DNA of 64,000 bases from JAWXCE01 sp033764775 (GCA_033764775.1 JANRIQ010000002.1:62001-126000); one strand, 5' to 3'; counted from the stretch's first letter, positions 1 to 9,633 are shown. Notes: generated by a model not told the origin, from the sequence alone. Numbers and translations: made by a program.

Positions 1-80
1 GATGGTGTGTCCAGACATGCGCGGCTCCCGGGTTGCGGAGCGCGCAGTCTAGCGATTCTCGGTGGCGATGAAACGGCGCG

Positions 81-377
81 TTAAGCGGAGGGGTCGAGCG
101 CGTCGGCCACTTGCTCCTTCCGGCGCTGCGGCAAAGCTTTCATGGTGAGGATGAACGCCGCGAGGCAAAAGCAAAATCCGTTGGTGAATATCAGCGGCCA
201 TTCGCCCAGACGGACGCCGTAGAGCAGCCAGAGCGCGAACCCCGCCGTTGTGATGGCGTACATGCGCAGCGAGATGCTGGACGTGTCGCGCGATTTGATG
301 ATTTTCCACGCTTGCGGCGTGAAACTGAGGGTGGACGCGGCCGCCGCCGCCGCCCCGATGAGCGTGGTCGTTTCCAC
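81..377 (-). CDS. SemiSWEET-type (PQ-loop) small sugar transporter
   Basis: Small integral membrane protein of about 98 residues with three predicted membrane helices. The first helix carries the PQ-loop signature: a Ser-Phe-Thr-Pro-Gln stretch followed by Ala-Trp-Lys, then a Ser-Ile-Ser-Leu turn. That is the layout of bacterial SemiSWEET transporters, which dimerise to form one sugar uniporter in the inner membrane. The GTG start is chosen because it follows a CGAGG ribosome site at 7 bases and puts the N-terminus where family members begin. An ATG at 404 would add nine unlikely residues. It is divergent from the large kinase gene on the other strand, so the 378-529 gap probably holds both promoters. 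The substrate cannot be read from the sequence. Confidence 0.8.
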   Translation of the reverse strand: METTTLIGAAAAAASTLSFTPQAWKIIKSRDTSSISLRMYAITTAGFALWLLYGVRLGEWPLIFTNGFCFCLAAFILTMKALPQRRKEQVADALDPSA

Positions 378-529
378 TCGGGAACCTCGTTCGATTTTCA
401 ACATTGAAGGCAACCGAGACCGACGCCGCCCGGTTCCACAGGGGTTCGCCCGTGCGAAGAGGCGGTTAAAGCTCGTAAACCGAAAGGCGGCGATATAGGT
501 TAGCCTCACTTCCGCGGCCTGCATTCTAC

Positions 530-3500
530 GTGTCACGCATGATTCAGGAAAATCGGACGCCGCAAACGGAAGCGCTTTCATTCCTTTCCGGCGGCGGGGA
601 GATGGGCGCTCGCATGCGCCGGCATGACTGGGCGGCGTCGGTTTTGGGGGCGCCAGAGGCCTGGCCCTGCAATCTGCAAACTTTGGTCAGCCTAATGCTC
701 GGATCCGAGCAGCCAATGTTCGTCGCTTGGGGGCCGGAACGGATCATGCTCTACAACGACGGCTACGCTCAGCTGTGCGGCGAGCGGCATCCGGCGGCGA
801 TGGGAAGCGCGTTCGTCGAGGTGTGGGCCGACATCATGCACGAAGTCGGCCCCATTCTGGACAAAGCCTACGCGGGCCAATTCACGCACATGGACGACAT
901 CGCTTTTTGGCTCACGCGCGGCGCGCGTCTTCAGGAAGCGCATTTCAGCGTCTCCTACACGCCGGTGCGCGACGACCGCGGAGCAGTGGCGGGGGTTTTT
1001 TGTGCCTGCGCCGAGACTACGGCAAAGGTGCTGGACGAGCGGCGCGTCGATCTCCGCGAGCAGTTGGAGCGTCGCCTGCGCGATCTCTCGACCCCGGAGG
1101 CTGTTATCGAAACCGCCGCCCGCATGCTCGGCGAGCATCTCGGCGCAATCCGCGTGGGCTATGGCGAGGATCACGACCAATCGGGCGAAATGACCATCGC
1201 GGGGCGCTACGCGAACGGAGTGGATACGGCGACGGGCCGCCACCGCTACGCCGATTATGATCATGCTATGCTTAACGAGTTGCGAGCCGGTCGCCCAAAC
1301 GTGCGAAGCGATGTGGCCGCCGACCCAAGTCTAACGCCGCAGCAGAAGGCCGCATTCGCCGCGCTCGACATCGGAGCGCTGATCAACATGCCGCTGCTCA
1401 AAAGCGGCCGTTTTGTTGCGTTGCTTTTCGTCCACTACAGAGAACCGCATGCGTTCAGCGAAAGCGAGATCGCGCTCATCCAAGACATCGCCGACCGGAC
1501 GTGGGAGGCGGTGGAGCGGGCCAGGGCGGAGACCGCTTTGCGCAATCGGGAGCAAAGCTATCGGGCGCTCATTTCCGCGTCGAACGAGGTGCTTTACCGG
1601 CACAACGCGGACTGGACGGAGATGCGGCAACTGCGCGGCGGCGGGTTTTTGGCGGATACGGACACGGCCGACCACGAATGGTTCGACCGCTACATCCACC
1701 CGGACGACCAGCCCCAGGTTTGGGCGGCGATTCAAGACGCGATCAAAAACAAGACTGTCTTCGAGCTTGAGCATCGCGTGATCCGCGCGGACGGCAGCCT
1801 CGGATGGACGTCGTCGCGCTCTGTTCCGGTGCTGGACCATCGCGGAGAGGTCATCGAATGGTTCGGGGCGGCAAGCGACGTGACCGCGCGCAAGGAGGCA
1901 GAGGATGCGCTGCGGGAGCGCCAAGAGCGGCAGGCGTTTCTGCTCAAGCTCAGCGACGCGCTGCGGCCGCTCGCCGACGCTTGGCGGATCGAGGACGAGG
2001 CGTGCCGCCTGCTGGCCGAGCGTCTGAACGCCGACAGGGCTTATTTCGCCGGGATCGACGAGGCGGCGGGGACGGCGACCATCGAGAAGGATTACGTGCG
2101 CGGCGAGGCTTTCTCCCTGGCCGGAAAGCATCGCCTGAGCGACTTCGGCTCGACGGTCGCGCTGTTGCGCATGGGCAGCTACGCCATCGCCGACTTCAGC
2201 GCCTCGGACCAGATCACCGACAACGAACGGGAGCATCTGGCGGCGCTCAAAATCGCGGCGGCCATCGCCGTGCCGTTGATTAAAGACAGGCGGCTCGTGG
2301 GAGCGCTGTGCATCACGTCGTCGCAACCGAGACAATGGGCGGACGGCCAGATCGCTCTGCTTCAAGAGGTTAGCGAGCGCATATTCGCCGCGGTGGAGCG
2401 CGCGCGGGCGGAAGCCTCGCTGCGCGAGCGGGAGGCTGAGTTAAGCCGCGTTCAGAAAATCGGCGGCGTCGCGGGCATCGACGTCGATTTGACCAGCGCC
2501 CTGCTGATTGGCAAACGCTCGCCGGAATATGTCCTTCTGCATGGATTGCCGCCCGGCATGACCTATGAGCCGCATGAGGGCTGGCTCAGCCGCATAGTAC
2601 CGGAGGATCGCGAGCGCGCCGACGCCACCTTGCGCAAGGCGATCGAAAGCGGCGAAACATATTTCAGCGAATATCGCATCCGACGGCCGAGCAATGGCGA
2701 GGTGCGCTGGATCGCGGCCAATGCGCAGGTCGAGCGCGACGCGGCCGGTCGCGCCGTTCGCCTCGTCGGCGCCCATATCGACATCACGCGCCGCAAACAA
2801 GACGAGGAGGCGCTGCGCCTCAACACGGAGCGGCTTCGGCACTTCGCCGAATCGAACGTCGTCGGCATCCTGTTCGGCGATGTCCACGGCGGGATCGAAT
2901 ACTCCAACGATGAGTTCCTGCGTATCGTCAGGCACACGCGTGAGCAGTTGGAGCGCGGCGAGGTTCGCTGGGACAAGATCACCCCGCCGGAATGGCTTCC
3001 GCTGGACGCCGAGCGCATCGCCGAGGCGAAGGAGTGCGGCTCCTGCCGGCCCTACGAGAAGGAATATGCGCTCCCCGACGGCGGGCGCGTGCCTGTGCTC
3101 GTCGGCTTCACGCTGTTTGGTCCGACGCGCGAACAGTTCGTCGCGTTCGTTGTCGACCTCACGGCGCGGAAGCGAATGGAGGATGCGCTCAGAGACAGCG
3201 AAGAGCGTCACGCGTTTTTGCTCAAGCTTTCCGACGCCGTGCGCCCCCTGGTGAATGCGAGCGACATTCTGGCTGAGATGTGCACGCGCCTTGGCGAGCA
3301 TCTGGGCGTGGATCGCGCGTACTACGTTGAGGTCGACGATGCGCTTGGGGTCGCCAGGGTCGAAGGCGACTATCTGCGCGCGGCCGCGATTTCGCTCACC
3401 GGCGAGCATCGGATCGCCGATTTTTCATGGTCGGTCGAAGTCTTGCGGCGCGGAGACTGTCACGTGGTTGACGATGCGCAAACCTCGCCCTTGTTTTCTG

Positions 3501-5443
3501 GAGCGGATCGGACGGCTTGCGCCAAGCTCGACATCCTTGCGTGGATGGGCGCGCCGCTCATGAAAAAGGACCGTTTGATCGGCGCTTTGTGCGTGACCCA
3601 GGCCACGGCCCGATCCTGGAGCGAAGTCGAGGTCAAACTTCTGCGCGATGTGGCGGAGCGCATCCGGGCCGAGATCGAACGCGCGCGGGCCGAGGCGGCC
3701 CTTAGCGAGAGCGAAGAGCTTTTCCGCTCGTTCGCCGAAAATTCCTCGGACACCCTCTGGATTGTGAACGATAAAGGACAGCTCGAATATCTCAGCCCGG
3801 CTTTCGAGGCGATGTGGGGCGAAAGCCGCGACGGCATGATCCACGATCTCGGTCGCTGGGCGGAGCTGCTGCACCCGGATGATCGCGAGAGGGCCGGCGA
3901 CAAGCTCGCCGGCGTTTTCGCGGGCCAAGGCTTCCAACAGGATTATCGCATCATCCGGGCGAGCGATCGAACCTTGCGCTGGATTCGCGACACCGGCTTC
4001 CCCATCCCCGGTATGGACGGGCGCATTCGCCGCGTCGGCGGCATCGCCCAGGACATCACCGAAACGAAACAGGCTGAGGCGGCGCTGTCCGATAGCCGCA
4101 AACGATATCGCAACGTGGTGGAGAACGCGCGCGACCACGCCATCTTCACGGTCGATTTGAAGGGCCGCGTCGTGGATTGGTACGCCGGGGCGGAGCAGGT
4201 TTTCGGCTGGGCCCCCGATGAAATCGTCGGGCGATCGTCGGCAGTCTTGTATACGCCGGAAGATCGCAAGGCTGGCGTCGACGAATGGGAGCGCCGGCAA
4301 ACGATCGACCTAGGCGCCGCGCCCAATATCCGCTGGCGTATGCGAAAGAACGGCGAACGCATCTTCATCGAGGGAAAGGCGATGGCGCTGCGCGAAAGCG
4401 ACGGCCGCGTCTACGGCCTGCTCATGATCGGTCAGGACGTGACCGAGCGGCGCCGCATCGAGGAGGCCCTGCGCGCCGAGCGTGAGCGGCTCGATTTCGT
4501 GGTGAACTCGGCGGGCATCGGCTTATGGCTGAACTCTCTTCCGCTGGGCGAGCTGAACTGGAACGCTCAGGTGAAGGAGCATTTCCACATGCCGCCCGAT
4601 GCGCCGCCGCCCCGCATCGACGAGTTCTACGACCGTCTGCACCCGGACGACCGCGTCCCCGTGCGCGAGGCCGTCGCACGCTCGGTCGAGACAGGCGAGC
4701 AGTTCAATGCTGTCTACCGCACCATTCACCCCGAAACGCGGGCGCAGAAGTGGGTGCGGGCCATCGGCCTTCCCATCGCCAACAATGCGGGCGTCCCGAC
4801 CCGTTTCGACGGGGTCACGCTCGACATCACCGCCGTAAAGGAGGCCGAGGAGCATCGCACCTTGCTCATCAATGAACTCAATCACCGCGTCAAAAATACG
4901 CTCGCGACAGTGCAGTCGCTGGCGATGCAGACGTTCCGCACGGAGGAGCTAAGCGCCGACGGCCTTCGGCTGTTCGAGTCGCGCCTCGCCGCCCTCTCGC
5001 GCGCCCATGACGTGCTGACCAGCAACAATTGGGAGAAGGCCGATCTGCGAACGGTCGTTAGAGAGGCGCTGGAGCCGTTCACGCCCCGCAATCCGCAAAT
5101 CGCGGCTCGCGGCCCGCAGGCGCCGCTTTCGCCCAAACAAGCGCTCGCTCTTTCCATGGCGCTGCACGAACTGGCGACGAACGCGGTCAAATACGGGGCG
5201 CTGTCGACGTCTCGCGGGCGGATTGACGTGTCTTGGTCCGTGACGCGCGATCGCGACGGCGGCGATCTGACGCTCACTTGGACGGAGCGCGGCGGTCCCA
5301 CTGTCGCCCCGCCGCAACGCAAAGGCTTCGGCTCGCGCCTTATCGAGCGCAGCCTCGCCTTGGACTTGAACGGCGAGGCGAGCATCCATTATGAAGCCGC
5401 GGGCGTTGTAGCGAGAGTGAAGGCTCGCCTTCAATCTTCGTAG
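530..5443 (+). CDS. Giant multi-PAS/GAF HWE-family sensor histidine kinase
   Basis: A 1,637-residue kinase with no membrane segment, so it is probably a cytoplasmic sensor. Reading along the protein I see a PAS-like domain (about 30-165), GAF (175-340), PAS (345-460), GAF (470-625), two PAS (635-885), GAF (895-1050) and three PAS (1055-1435). The HWE dimerisation and ATPase core fills the C-terminus. His1452 lies in a Glu-Leu-Asn-His-Arg-Val-Lys-Asn box. The N-box (HELATNAVKYG) and the Trp-x-Glu motif (WTERGG) define the HWE family. Each PAS ends in the usual DIT-x-RK-type linker. It is followed after 15 bp by a receiver gene, which is its likely phosphorylation partner. The start may be GTG 530 or ATG 539; neither has a strong ribosome site. 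The signals sensed are unknown. Ten tandem sensor domains is many even for this family. Confidence 0.9.
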   Translation: MSRMIQENRTPQTEALSFLSGGGEMGARMRRHDWAASVLGAPEAWPCNLQTLVSLMLGSEQPMFVAWGPERIMLYNDGYAQLCGERHPAAMGSAFVEVWADIMHEVGPILDKAYAGQFTHMDDIAFWLTRGARLQEAHFSVSYTPVRDDRGAVAGVFCACAETTAKVLDERRVDLREQLERRLRDLSTPEAVIETAARMLGEHLGAIRVGYGEDHDQSGEMTIAGRYANGVDTATGRHRYADYDHAMLNELRAGRPNVRSDVAADPSLTPQQKAAFAALDIGALINMPLLKSGRFVALLFVHYREPHAFSESEIALIQDIADRTWEAVERARAETALRNREQSYRALISASNEVLYRHNADWTEMRQLRGGGFLADTDTADHEWFDRYIHPDDQPQVWAAIQDAIKNKTVFELEHRVIRADGSLGWTSSRSVPVLDHRGEVIEWFGAASDVTARKEAEDALRERQERQAFLLKLSDALRPLADAWRIEDEACRLLAERLNADRAYFAGIDEAAGTATIEKDYVRGEAFSLAGKHRLSDFGSTVALLRMGSYAIADFSASDQITDNEREHLAALKIAAAIAVPLIKDRRLVGALCITSSQPRQWADGQIALLQEVSERIFAAVERARAEASLREREAELSRVQKIGGVAGIDVDLTSALLIGKRSPEYVLLHGLPPGMTYEPHEGWLSRIVPEDRERADATLRKAIESGETYFSEYRIRRPSNGEVRWIAANAQVERDAAGRAVRLVGAHIDITRRKQDEEALRLNTERLRHFAESNVVGILFGDVHGGIEYSNDEFLRIVRHTREQLERGEVRWDKITPPEWLPLDAERIAEAKECGSCRPYEKEYALPDGGRVPVLVGFTLFGPTREQFVAFVVDLTARKRMEDALRDSEERHAFLLKLSDAVRPLVNASDILAEMCTRLGEHLGVDRAYYVEVDDALGVARVEGDYLRAAAISLTGEHRIADFSWSVEVLRRGDCHVVDDAQTSPLFSGADRTACAKLDILAWMGAPLMKKDRLIGALCVTQATARSWSEVEVKLLRDVAERIRAEIERARAEAALSESEELFRSFAENSSDTLWIVNDKGQLEYLSPAFEAMWGESRDGMIHDLGRWAELLHPDDRERAGDKLAGVFAGQGFQQDYRIIRASDRTLRWIRDTGFPIPGMDGRIRRVGGIAQDITETKQAEAALSDSRKRYRNVVENARDHAIFTVDLKGRVVDWYAGAEQVFGWAPDEIVGRSSAVLYTPEDRKAGVDEWERRQTIDLGAAPNIRWRMRKNGERIFIEGKAMALRESDGRVYGLLMIGQDVTERRRIEEALRAERERLDFVVNSAGIGLWLNSLPLGELNWNAQVKEHFHMPPDAPPPRIDEFYDRLHPDDRVPVREAVARSVETGEQFNAVYRTIHPETRAQKWVRAIGLPIANNAGVPTRFDGVTLDITAVKEAEEHRTLLINELNHRVKNTLATVQSLAMQTFRTEELSADGLRLFESRLAALSRAHDVLTSNNWEKADLRTVVREALEPFTPRNPQIAARGPQAPLSPKQALALSMALHELATNAVKYGALSTSRGRIDVSWSVTRDRDGGDLTLTWTERGGPTVAPPQRKGFGSRLIERSLALDLNGEASIHYEAAGVVARVKARLQSS

Positions 5444-5458
5444 CGAAAAGGATCATTC

Positions 5459-5833
5459 ATGGCCGATAAGCAGCAAAGGCCGCGCGTGCTCATCGTAGAG
5501 GACGAGATGCTGGTGTTCATGTTGGTGGAGGATTACCTGGACCAGCTCGGTTATGACGTGGTGGGGCCGGCGTCCTCGCTGGAAAAGGCGCTGACCATCG
5601 CCGACGAGGCGGAGATGGACCTGGCGGTGCTGGACGTGAACCTCGACGGCAAGCAGACGTTTCCCGTCGCCGACCGGCTTGTCGCGCGCGGCGTGCCATT
5701 CATCTTCGCGACCGGTTATGGAGCAGGGGGCGTGCCGCCGCGGTTCTCAAGCACGCCCGTGCTCCAAAAACCGTTCAAATGCGAGGATTTGGGCGCCGCT
5801 CTCCGGGAAATTTCTGCAATCAGGTCGGCTTGA
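5459..5833 (+). CDS. Single-domain response regulator, FATGUY type
   Basis: A 124-residue receiver domain with no output domain. The acidic pocket (VEDE near residues 14-17), phospho-acceptor Asp59 in VLDVNLDG, and Lys104 in LQKPF are all present. The Phe-Ala-Thr-Gly-Tyr-Gly stretch is the signature of FATGUY receivers. In alphaproteobacteria these commonly serve HWE/HisKA2 kinases, often in phosphorelays of the general stress response. An AAGGA ribosome site precedes the ATG by six bases. It is co-directional with the kinase gene and 15 bp downstream, so the two are very likely co-transcribed. With no DNA-binding domain it should act by protein-protein contact or as a phosphate sink. Confidence 0.9.
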   Translation: MADKQQRPRVLIVEDEMLVFMLVEDYLDQLGYDVVGPASSLEKALTIADEAEMDLAVLDVNLDGKQTFPVADRLVARGVPFIFATGYGAGGVPPRFSSTPVLQKPFKCEDLGAALREISAIRSA

Positions 5834-6048
5834 GGCGCGTTGCGCCCGTTCTCAAGACCGCGCAAGCCGTGGTCCGAGAGAGGGGGCGCCCGCCGCCAAA
5901 ATCCTGCAGTCGATGCGCTTCAAGCGCGCCTGGTTTGGGAAAAGCCGCATCGGCCGCGACAGTGGGAGCCGGCTTCGCGGTCAGCTGATGCGCCAACACA
6001 TAGCGATCGACGCTGCTTGGGTCTGTCCGGTTAATTCTTGGTATTGCG

Positions 6049-6097
6049 TGGCGTCCCCGACAGGATTCGAACCTGTGACCCCCAGATTAGGAATCTG
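6049..6097 (-). tRNA. 3' fragment of tRNA-Arg(CCT): island attachment site
   Basis: Read on the minus strand this is the 3' half of a tRNA. It has the anticodon loop TTCCTAA (anticodon CCT, at 6089-6091), the 3' anticodon strand, a perfect T arm (ACAGG-TTCGAAT-CCTGT), the acceptor 3' strand CGGGGAC, a discriminator G and an encoded CCA. Upstream of the anticodon stem there is no D arm or 5' acceptor strand, and position 27 does not pair with 43. The gene is therefore only a remnant. Integration into tRNA 3' ends leaves exactly this on one side and an intact tRNA on the other. The integrase gene begins 150 bp to the right. I saw no second copy in the window. Confidence 0.75.
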
Positions 6098-6245
6098 TTG
6101 CACTGACTCCGCATCACTGCTCAGTATTTGTTTTTCCTTATATTTTTCAATCCATCATTCCGCATCTCTCCTAAGCTTCCGCCACGTTTTCGCGCCCTTT
6201 TGGTTGCTAAGTGGTTGCTAAGTTTTTGGCCAAGACGGAAGCGTT

Positions 6246-7514
6246 ATGCCGTTACTCACCACTCAACGCCTGACTAAGCGGATCATCGATGCGTTGGAGC
6301 CAGGATCTCTTGTCTGGGATCCTGACGTGAAGGGGTTTGGCGTCCGTTGCCAAGGCGCGTCAAAAACGTTCATCTTCAAAACGCGTATCGAAGGCAAACA
6401 GCGTTGGATTACGATCGGCCGTTACGGTTCGCCTTGGACCGTGGAGACTGCGAGGAAGGAAGCGCAGCGTATCCTCGGCGATATTCTTAAAGGGGTCGAT
6501 CTCGCAGGGCTGCGCGATGAAAAGCAGAAATCCCCGACTGTCGAGATGCTGTGCCAACGCTTCCTAGCCGACTATGCGCCGGGGAAGAAAAAGGCCTCCA
6601 GCATTGCAGAAGACCGCCGCAACATCGAAAACCACGTTGTCCCCGTACTCGGCCAAAAGAAAGTGGCCGACATCACGAAAGACGACATCGAAAAGTTGAA
6701 GCGAGACATCTTCAATGGCAAAACTGCACGCCCGGCCCATTACAAAACGAAACATGCATCGCGCCCGGTTAAAGGAGGCCCCATCGCCGCCAACCGCTGC
6801 CTAGCCCTGCTCTCCACCCTCTTCAACATCGCCGAGGAATGGAAACTTCGCCCAAAACATTCCAACCCCGTCTCAGACGTAGACCGCTACCGGGAGCGCG
6901 CGCGGCAAACATACCTTTCCAGTGCGCAGCTCGGGCGTCTGTTCGCACTCATTGACGCGAACACACATTCAAAAAGCGCAAACTGCTACGCTATGACTGC
7001 GATCTCCCTGTTCCTCTACACCGGCGCTCGGTTATCCGAAATCCTAACCCTGAAATGGGAGTACGTGGATTTCGAACGCCGTTTTATCATTCTCCCTGAC
7101 TCAAAAACCCACGCGAAGCCTATCTTTTTAAATGAGCCTGCTATTGTTTTGCTCAAGTCGCTGCCTCGCGCCGCGGATAACCCTTATGTGCTCGTCGGCA
7201 AAAAACCATTCTCGCATCTCGTCAACTTGCAGAAACCATGGAACCAGTTGCGTAACGCGGCTGGCTTGCCAGATGTTCGAATTCACGATCTGCGCCATAC
7301 CTACGCAAGCTACGCCGGCGCGAATGGTGCAAGCCTTCTCAATATCGGCCAACTCCTTGGCCACTCCCGTGCCCAGACGACCATGCGTTACACACATCTG
7401 GTTGCCGGTGCCATCCGGGATATCAACGACCGGGTAGGACAGCATCTCGCAGATATCGCCGCTGCAAGCACCGCGGGATCGCCGCTACAAACGCCTGACG
7501 ACAAACAAATCTGA
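6246..7514 (+). CDS. int: P4-type tyrosine integrase (DUF4102 arm-binding domain)
   Basis: A 422-residue site-specific recombinase. The N-terminus has the arm-type DNA-binding fold of P4-like island integrases (LTKRIIDAL, DPDVKGFGVR, IGRYG). A SAM-like core-binding region follows at about 95-200, then the catalytic domain. All catalytic residues are visible: Arg262 (GARLSEIL), His347 and Arg350 (HDLRH), His373 (LGH) and nucleophile Tyr382 (RYTH). The length is typical and the frame is intact, so it is probably active. It lies next to the tRNA-Arg 3' fragment and reads away from it, the standard arrangement for an island that uses the tRNA 3' end as its attachment site. Confidence 0.95.
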   Translation: MPLLTTQRLTKRIIDALEPGSLVWDPDVKGFGVRCQGASKTFIFKTRIEGKQRWITIGRYGSPWTVETARKEAQRILGDILKGVDLAGLRDEKQKSPTVEMLCQRFLADYAPGKKKASSIAEDRRNIENHVVPVLGQKKVADITKDDIEKLKRDIFNGKTARPAHYKTKHASRPVKGGPIAANRCLALLSTLFNIAEEWKLRPKHSNPVSDVDRYRERARQTYLSSAQLGRLFALIDANTHSKSANCYAMTAISLFLYTGARLSEILTLKWEYVDFERRFIILPDSKTHAKPIFLNEPAIVLLKSLPRAADNPYVLVGKKPFSHLVNLQKPWNQLRNAAGLPDVRIHDLRHTYASYAGANGASLLNIGQLLGHSRAQTTMRYTHLVAGAIRDINDRVGQHLADIAAASTAGSPLQTPDDKQI

Positions 7515-8251
7515 TCCACGCAAACCGCCTTCGGTCTTGCCGCGGCATAGACATTCAAGCAGGCCTACCCAGAAGAAGCCTATCTCATGCTCCAATCCTT
7601 GATCGATCACACCTCCGTAAAAGAAAGCGATGACTGCCGCCCAACGCTCGCGCCCTATTCGAGACGCACGAAACCCATCTGAGGAAGCTTAGGAAGAAAC
7701 TCGCAACCGCTTCGCCCGAAAACCATGCCGAAATCCTGCCCCGGAGCGCCGCGCTTCTCGAGGACGCCCCGCGCCTATTACAGGACCAGCCCGTTGCCTC
7801 TCACACGAAGGCCGCGCCATCGAACATTCACTCGCTCGATCTCATGTTATCGCCAGACGTTGATGAAGTTATTGAAAAGCTGACCTCAGCACTCGCCGAA
7901 TCCGGCGTGCCTTCGCGCGCGCCTGCCACTCGCGGCCCGCAGCCGGCGACTCACCCGCACCGCTAAACAACGTCACTTCAAAAACATACACGCAATCAGC
8001 GAGCAAAGCAGTGGGGACCTTTTTCCGCGGGTTTGCAGGTCGCCGCAAATGTTACAGCAACCGAGACCCAACACCTCCGTCAACAAAAGATTCTCAAGTT
8101 TGATGAAGGGTTTAGCGATCATCAGAACAGGTAGCGTTTTGCAAGGCTTTGCAGCCGTCCGAAAAAGCGTTTCCGCATCGATGCGGCTATTTACGGGGAG
8201 GTCCTTCGGCCGAATGCTGCCCTGGCCGACATTGCTTAAAGGAGCTTCAAA
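7515..8251. other. Gene-poor stretch with a possible decayed reading frame
   Basis: No convincing gene. On the plus strand one frame is open from about 7,660 to the TAA at 7,964-7,966 with protein-like composition (for example KLRKKLATASPENHAE). Its only ATG is near its end, so it is probably a remnant of a small helical protein. The rest (7,967-8,251) shows nothing I recognise apart from the ribosome site of the next gene. Confidence 0.35.
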
Positions 8252-8464
8252 ATGACGCCTTTTACCTACCTGACCACCCGCCAGGCCGCCGGTATCGTCG
8301 AACTCTCGCCGCGCACGCTGGAACGCCTTCGTTACGAAGGCGGCGGCCCCGTTTTTCACAAAGCAGGACCCGGGCGGCGTTCGCCCGTGCGTTACACCAA
8401 GGCCGATCTTGACGCTTGGCTCGACAAACGCCGCCATGACTCAACCGCCGAATACGAGCGCTAG
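8252..8464 (+). CDS. AlpA/MerR-like helix-turn-helix protein
   Basis: A 70-residue DNA-binding protein consisting only of a winged helix-turn-helix of the excisionase/AlpA type. It has a tract reading TTRQAAGIVELSPRTLERLR, then Gly-Gly-Pro-Val-Phe, and a Val-Arg-Tyr-Thr-Lys-Ala-Asp-Leu wing followed by Trp-Leu. Members of this family regulate integrase genes or act as recombination directionality factors on islands. An AAAGGAG ribosome site sits seven bases before the ATG. It lies 740 bp from the integrase and 17 bp before the next gene, which is probably in the same operon. Whether it is an excisionase or a transcription activator cannot be decided from sequence alone. Confidence 0.8.
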   Translation: MTPFTYLTTRQAAGIVELSPRTLERLRYEGGGPVFHKAGPGRRSPVRYTKADLDAWLDKRRHDSTAEYER

Positions 8465-8481
8465 AAGGGGAGGATGGGCTC

Positions 8482-9633
8482 ATGATCCGCTCGCTCGTCA
8501 CCGCGCTGGGCCTGCCCGTTGTCTTGGGCCTAACCGCTGTCTCCATCCTCTTGAACTACCGCTTCGGCCTCATGCTCGCCGAAGATGACGCCGACAAGCT
8601 TATATACGGCCTCGCCTCGGCCTGTGCTGATACGCTGAAAGCGCTGCTGCCCTTCATTCTTGCCTGGGCGATCGCGATCCGGCGCTGGCTGGTGACCGTC
8701 GCCGCCCTCATATTGCTGACGCTGTTCACTGCCTACTCCTTCACCTCGTCCATCGGCTTTGCCGCCATCAACCGCGAGGTGAAAGGAGGCATTCGCGAGG
8801 CCGGGATCGAGCAACGCGACGGCCTTAGACGCGAGCTTGAGCGGAAAGAAACGGCACGGGCGGGGATGGGGCCTCCCCGCCCCCTCCCCGCCCTTGACGC
8901 GCGGCTCGAGGCGGAACGCCAGCATATGCGCTGGATGACAAGCAAAGGGTGTACGGAGGCCACGCTCCCGGAAAGCCGCGCCTTCTGCGACGGATACTTC
9001 CGTCTCAAAGCGGAGAGAGCGAACGCCGAGGCGGCACACATACTTGATGCGGAGATCCAGCATCTCCGCCTCGCGCTTGCAAACGCAGGGCCGCAGACAA
9101 GCGAAAGCCGCGATCCGCAGGTCGAGCTTTTTGCAAGCCTGCTCGCCCTCCCTGAAGATCACACCAAACTGGCGCTCGCGCTCCTGATCGCACTGCTTAT
9201 TGAGCTTGGCTCCGGTCTTGGCCTTTTCGTCGTCATGTCAGTCTGGGAGGAACGTCCGAAAGCCCCAGCTTTCAGCGTAGCCAAGACCCCTTCCAAGAAC
9301 GCCGACGATCCGATGAGCGCCATGGAGCCAACAACGATGCGGGCGGCACTAGCCCTACCGACAGTCCAGACCGTGGCGCTGCCTGACGAAGATGTCTGGC
9401 TAAGGGTACGCATCGAAAAATCGCCAAACGCCCGCACTAAGCTGACAGTGCTTTATGCCGACTACGCTGTCGCTCTCGAAGCAGCAGGAGTCAAACACTT
9501 AAGCAAATCCGCCTTTAAAGGTTGGCTCGCCCGCCGTGGTTATGCGATGACACCTGGCGCCAATGGCGCGCTCTGGGTCGAGGGCATCGCTTTCCGAGCA
9601 GGCGACGCCACAGAGGGCGGCGCACCCCTATAA
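8482..9633 (+). CDS. Membrane protein of unknown function with helical and winged-helix-like tail
   Basis: A 383-residue protein I do not recognise. The first 100 residues hold about three hydrophobic helices. A charged, coiled-coil-prone stretch follows at 105-210 with two cysteines in a CTEATLPESRAFC segment, then a fourth hydrophobic helix near 230-255. The last 75 residues read like a small winged-helix domain (YADYAVALEAAGVKHLSKSAFKGWLARRGY) similar in style to the C-termini of some mobile-element primases. The start has a GGGGAGGATGGGCTC leader, giving a good ribosome site. It is probably in the same operon as the AlpA-like gene. The combination of a membrane anchor and a DNA-binding-like tail is unusual. 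An island-specific regulator or replication accessory is only a guess. Confidence 0.65.
   Translation: MIRSLVTALGLPVVLGLTAVSILLNYRFGLMLAEDDADKLIYGLASACADTLKALLPFILAWAIAIRRWLVTVAALILLTLFTAYSFTSSIGFAAINREVKGGIREAGIEQRDGLRRELERKETARAGMGPPRPLPALDARLEAERQHMRWMTSKGCTEATLPESRAFCDGYFRLKAERANAEAAHILDAEIQHLRLALANAGPQTSESRDPQVELFASLLALPEDHTKLALALLIALLIELGSGLGLFVVMSVWEERPKAPAFSVAKTPSKNADDPMSAMEPTTMRAALALPTVQTVALPDEDVWLRVRIEKSPNARTKLTVLYADYAVALEAAGVKHLSKSAFKGWLARRGYAMTPGANGALWVEGIAFRAGDATEGGAPL

Noticed and set aside
692..5434. Long minus-strand open frames opposite the big kinase gene
   Set aside because: They are antisense shadows of a GC-rich gene, with low-complexity Arg/Ala/Pro composition and no ribosome sites.
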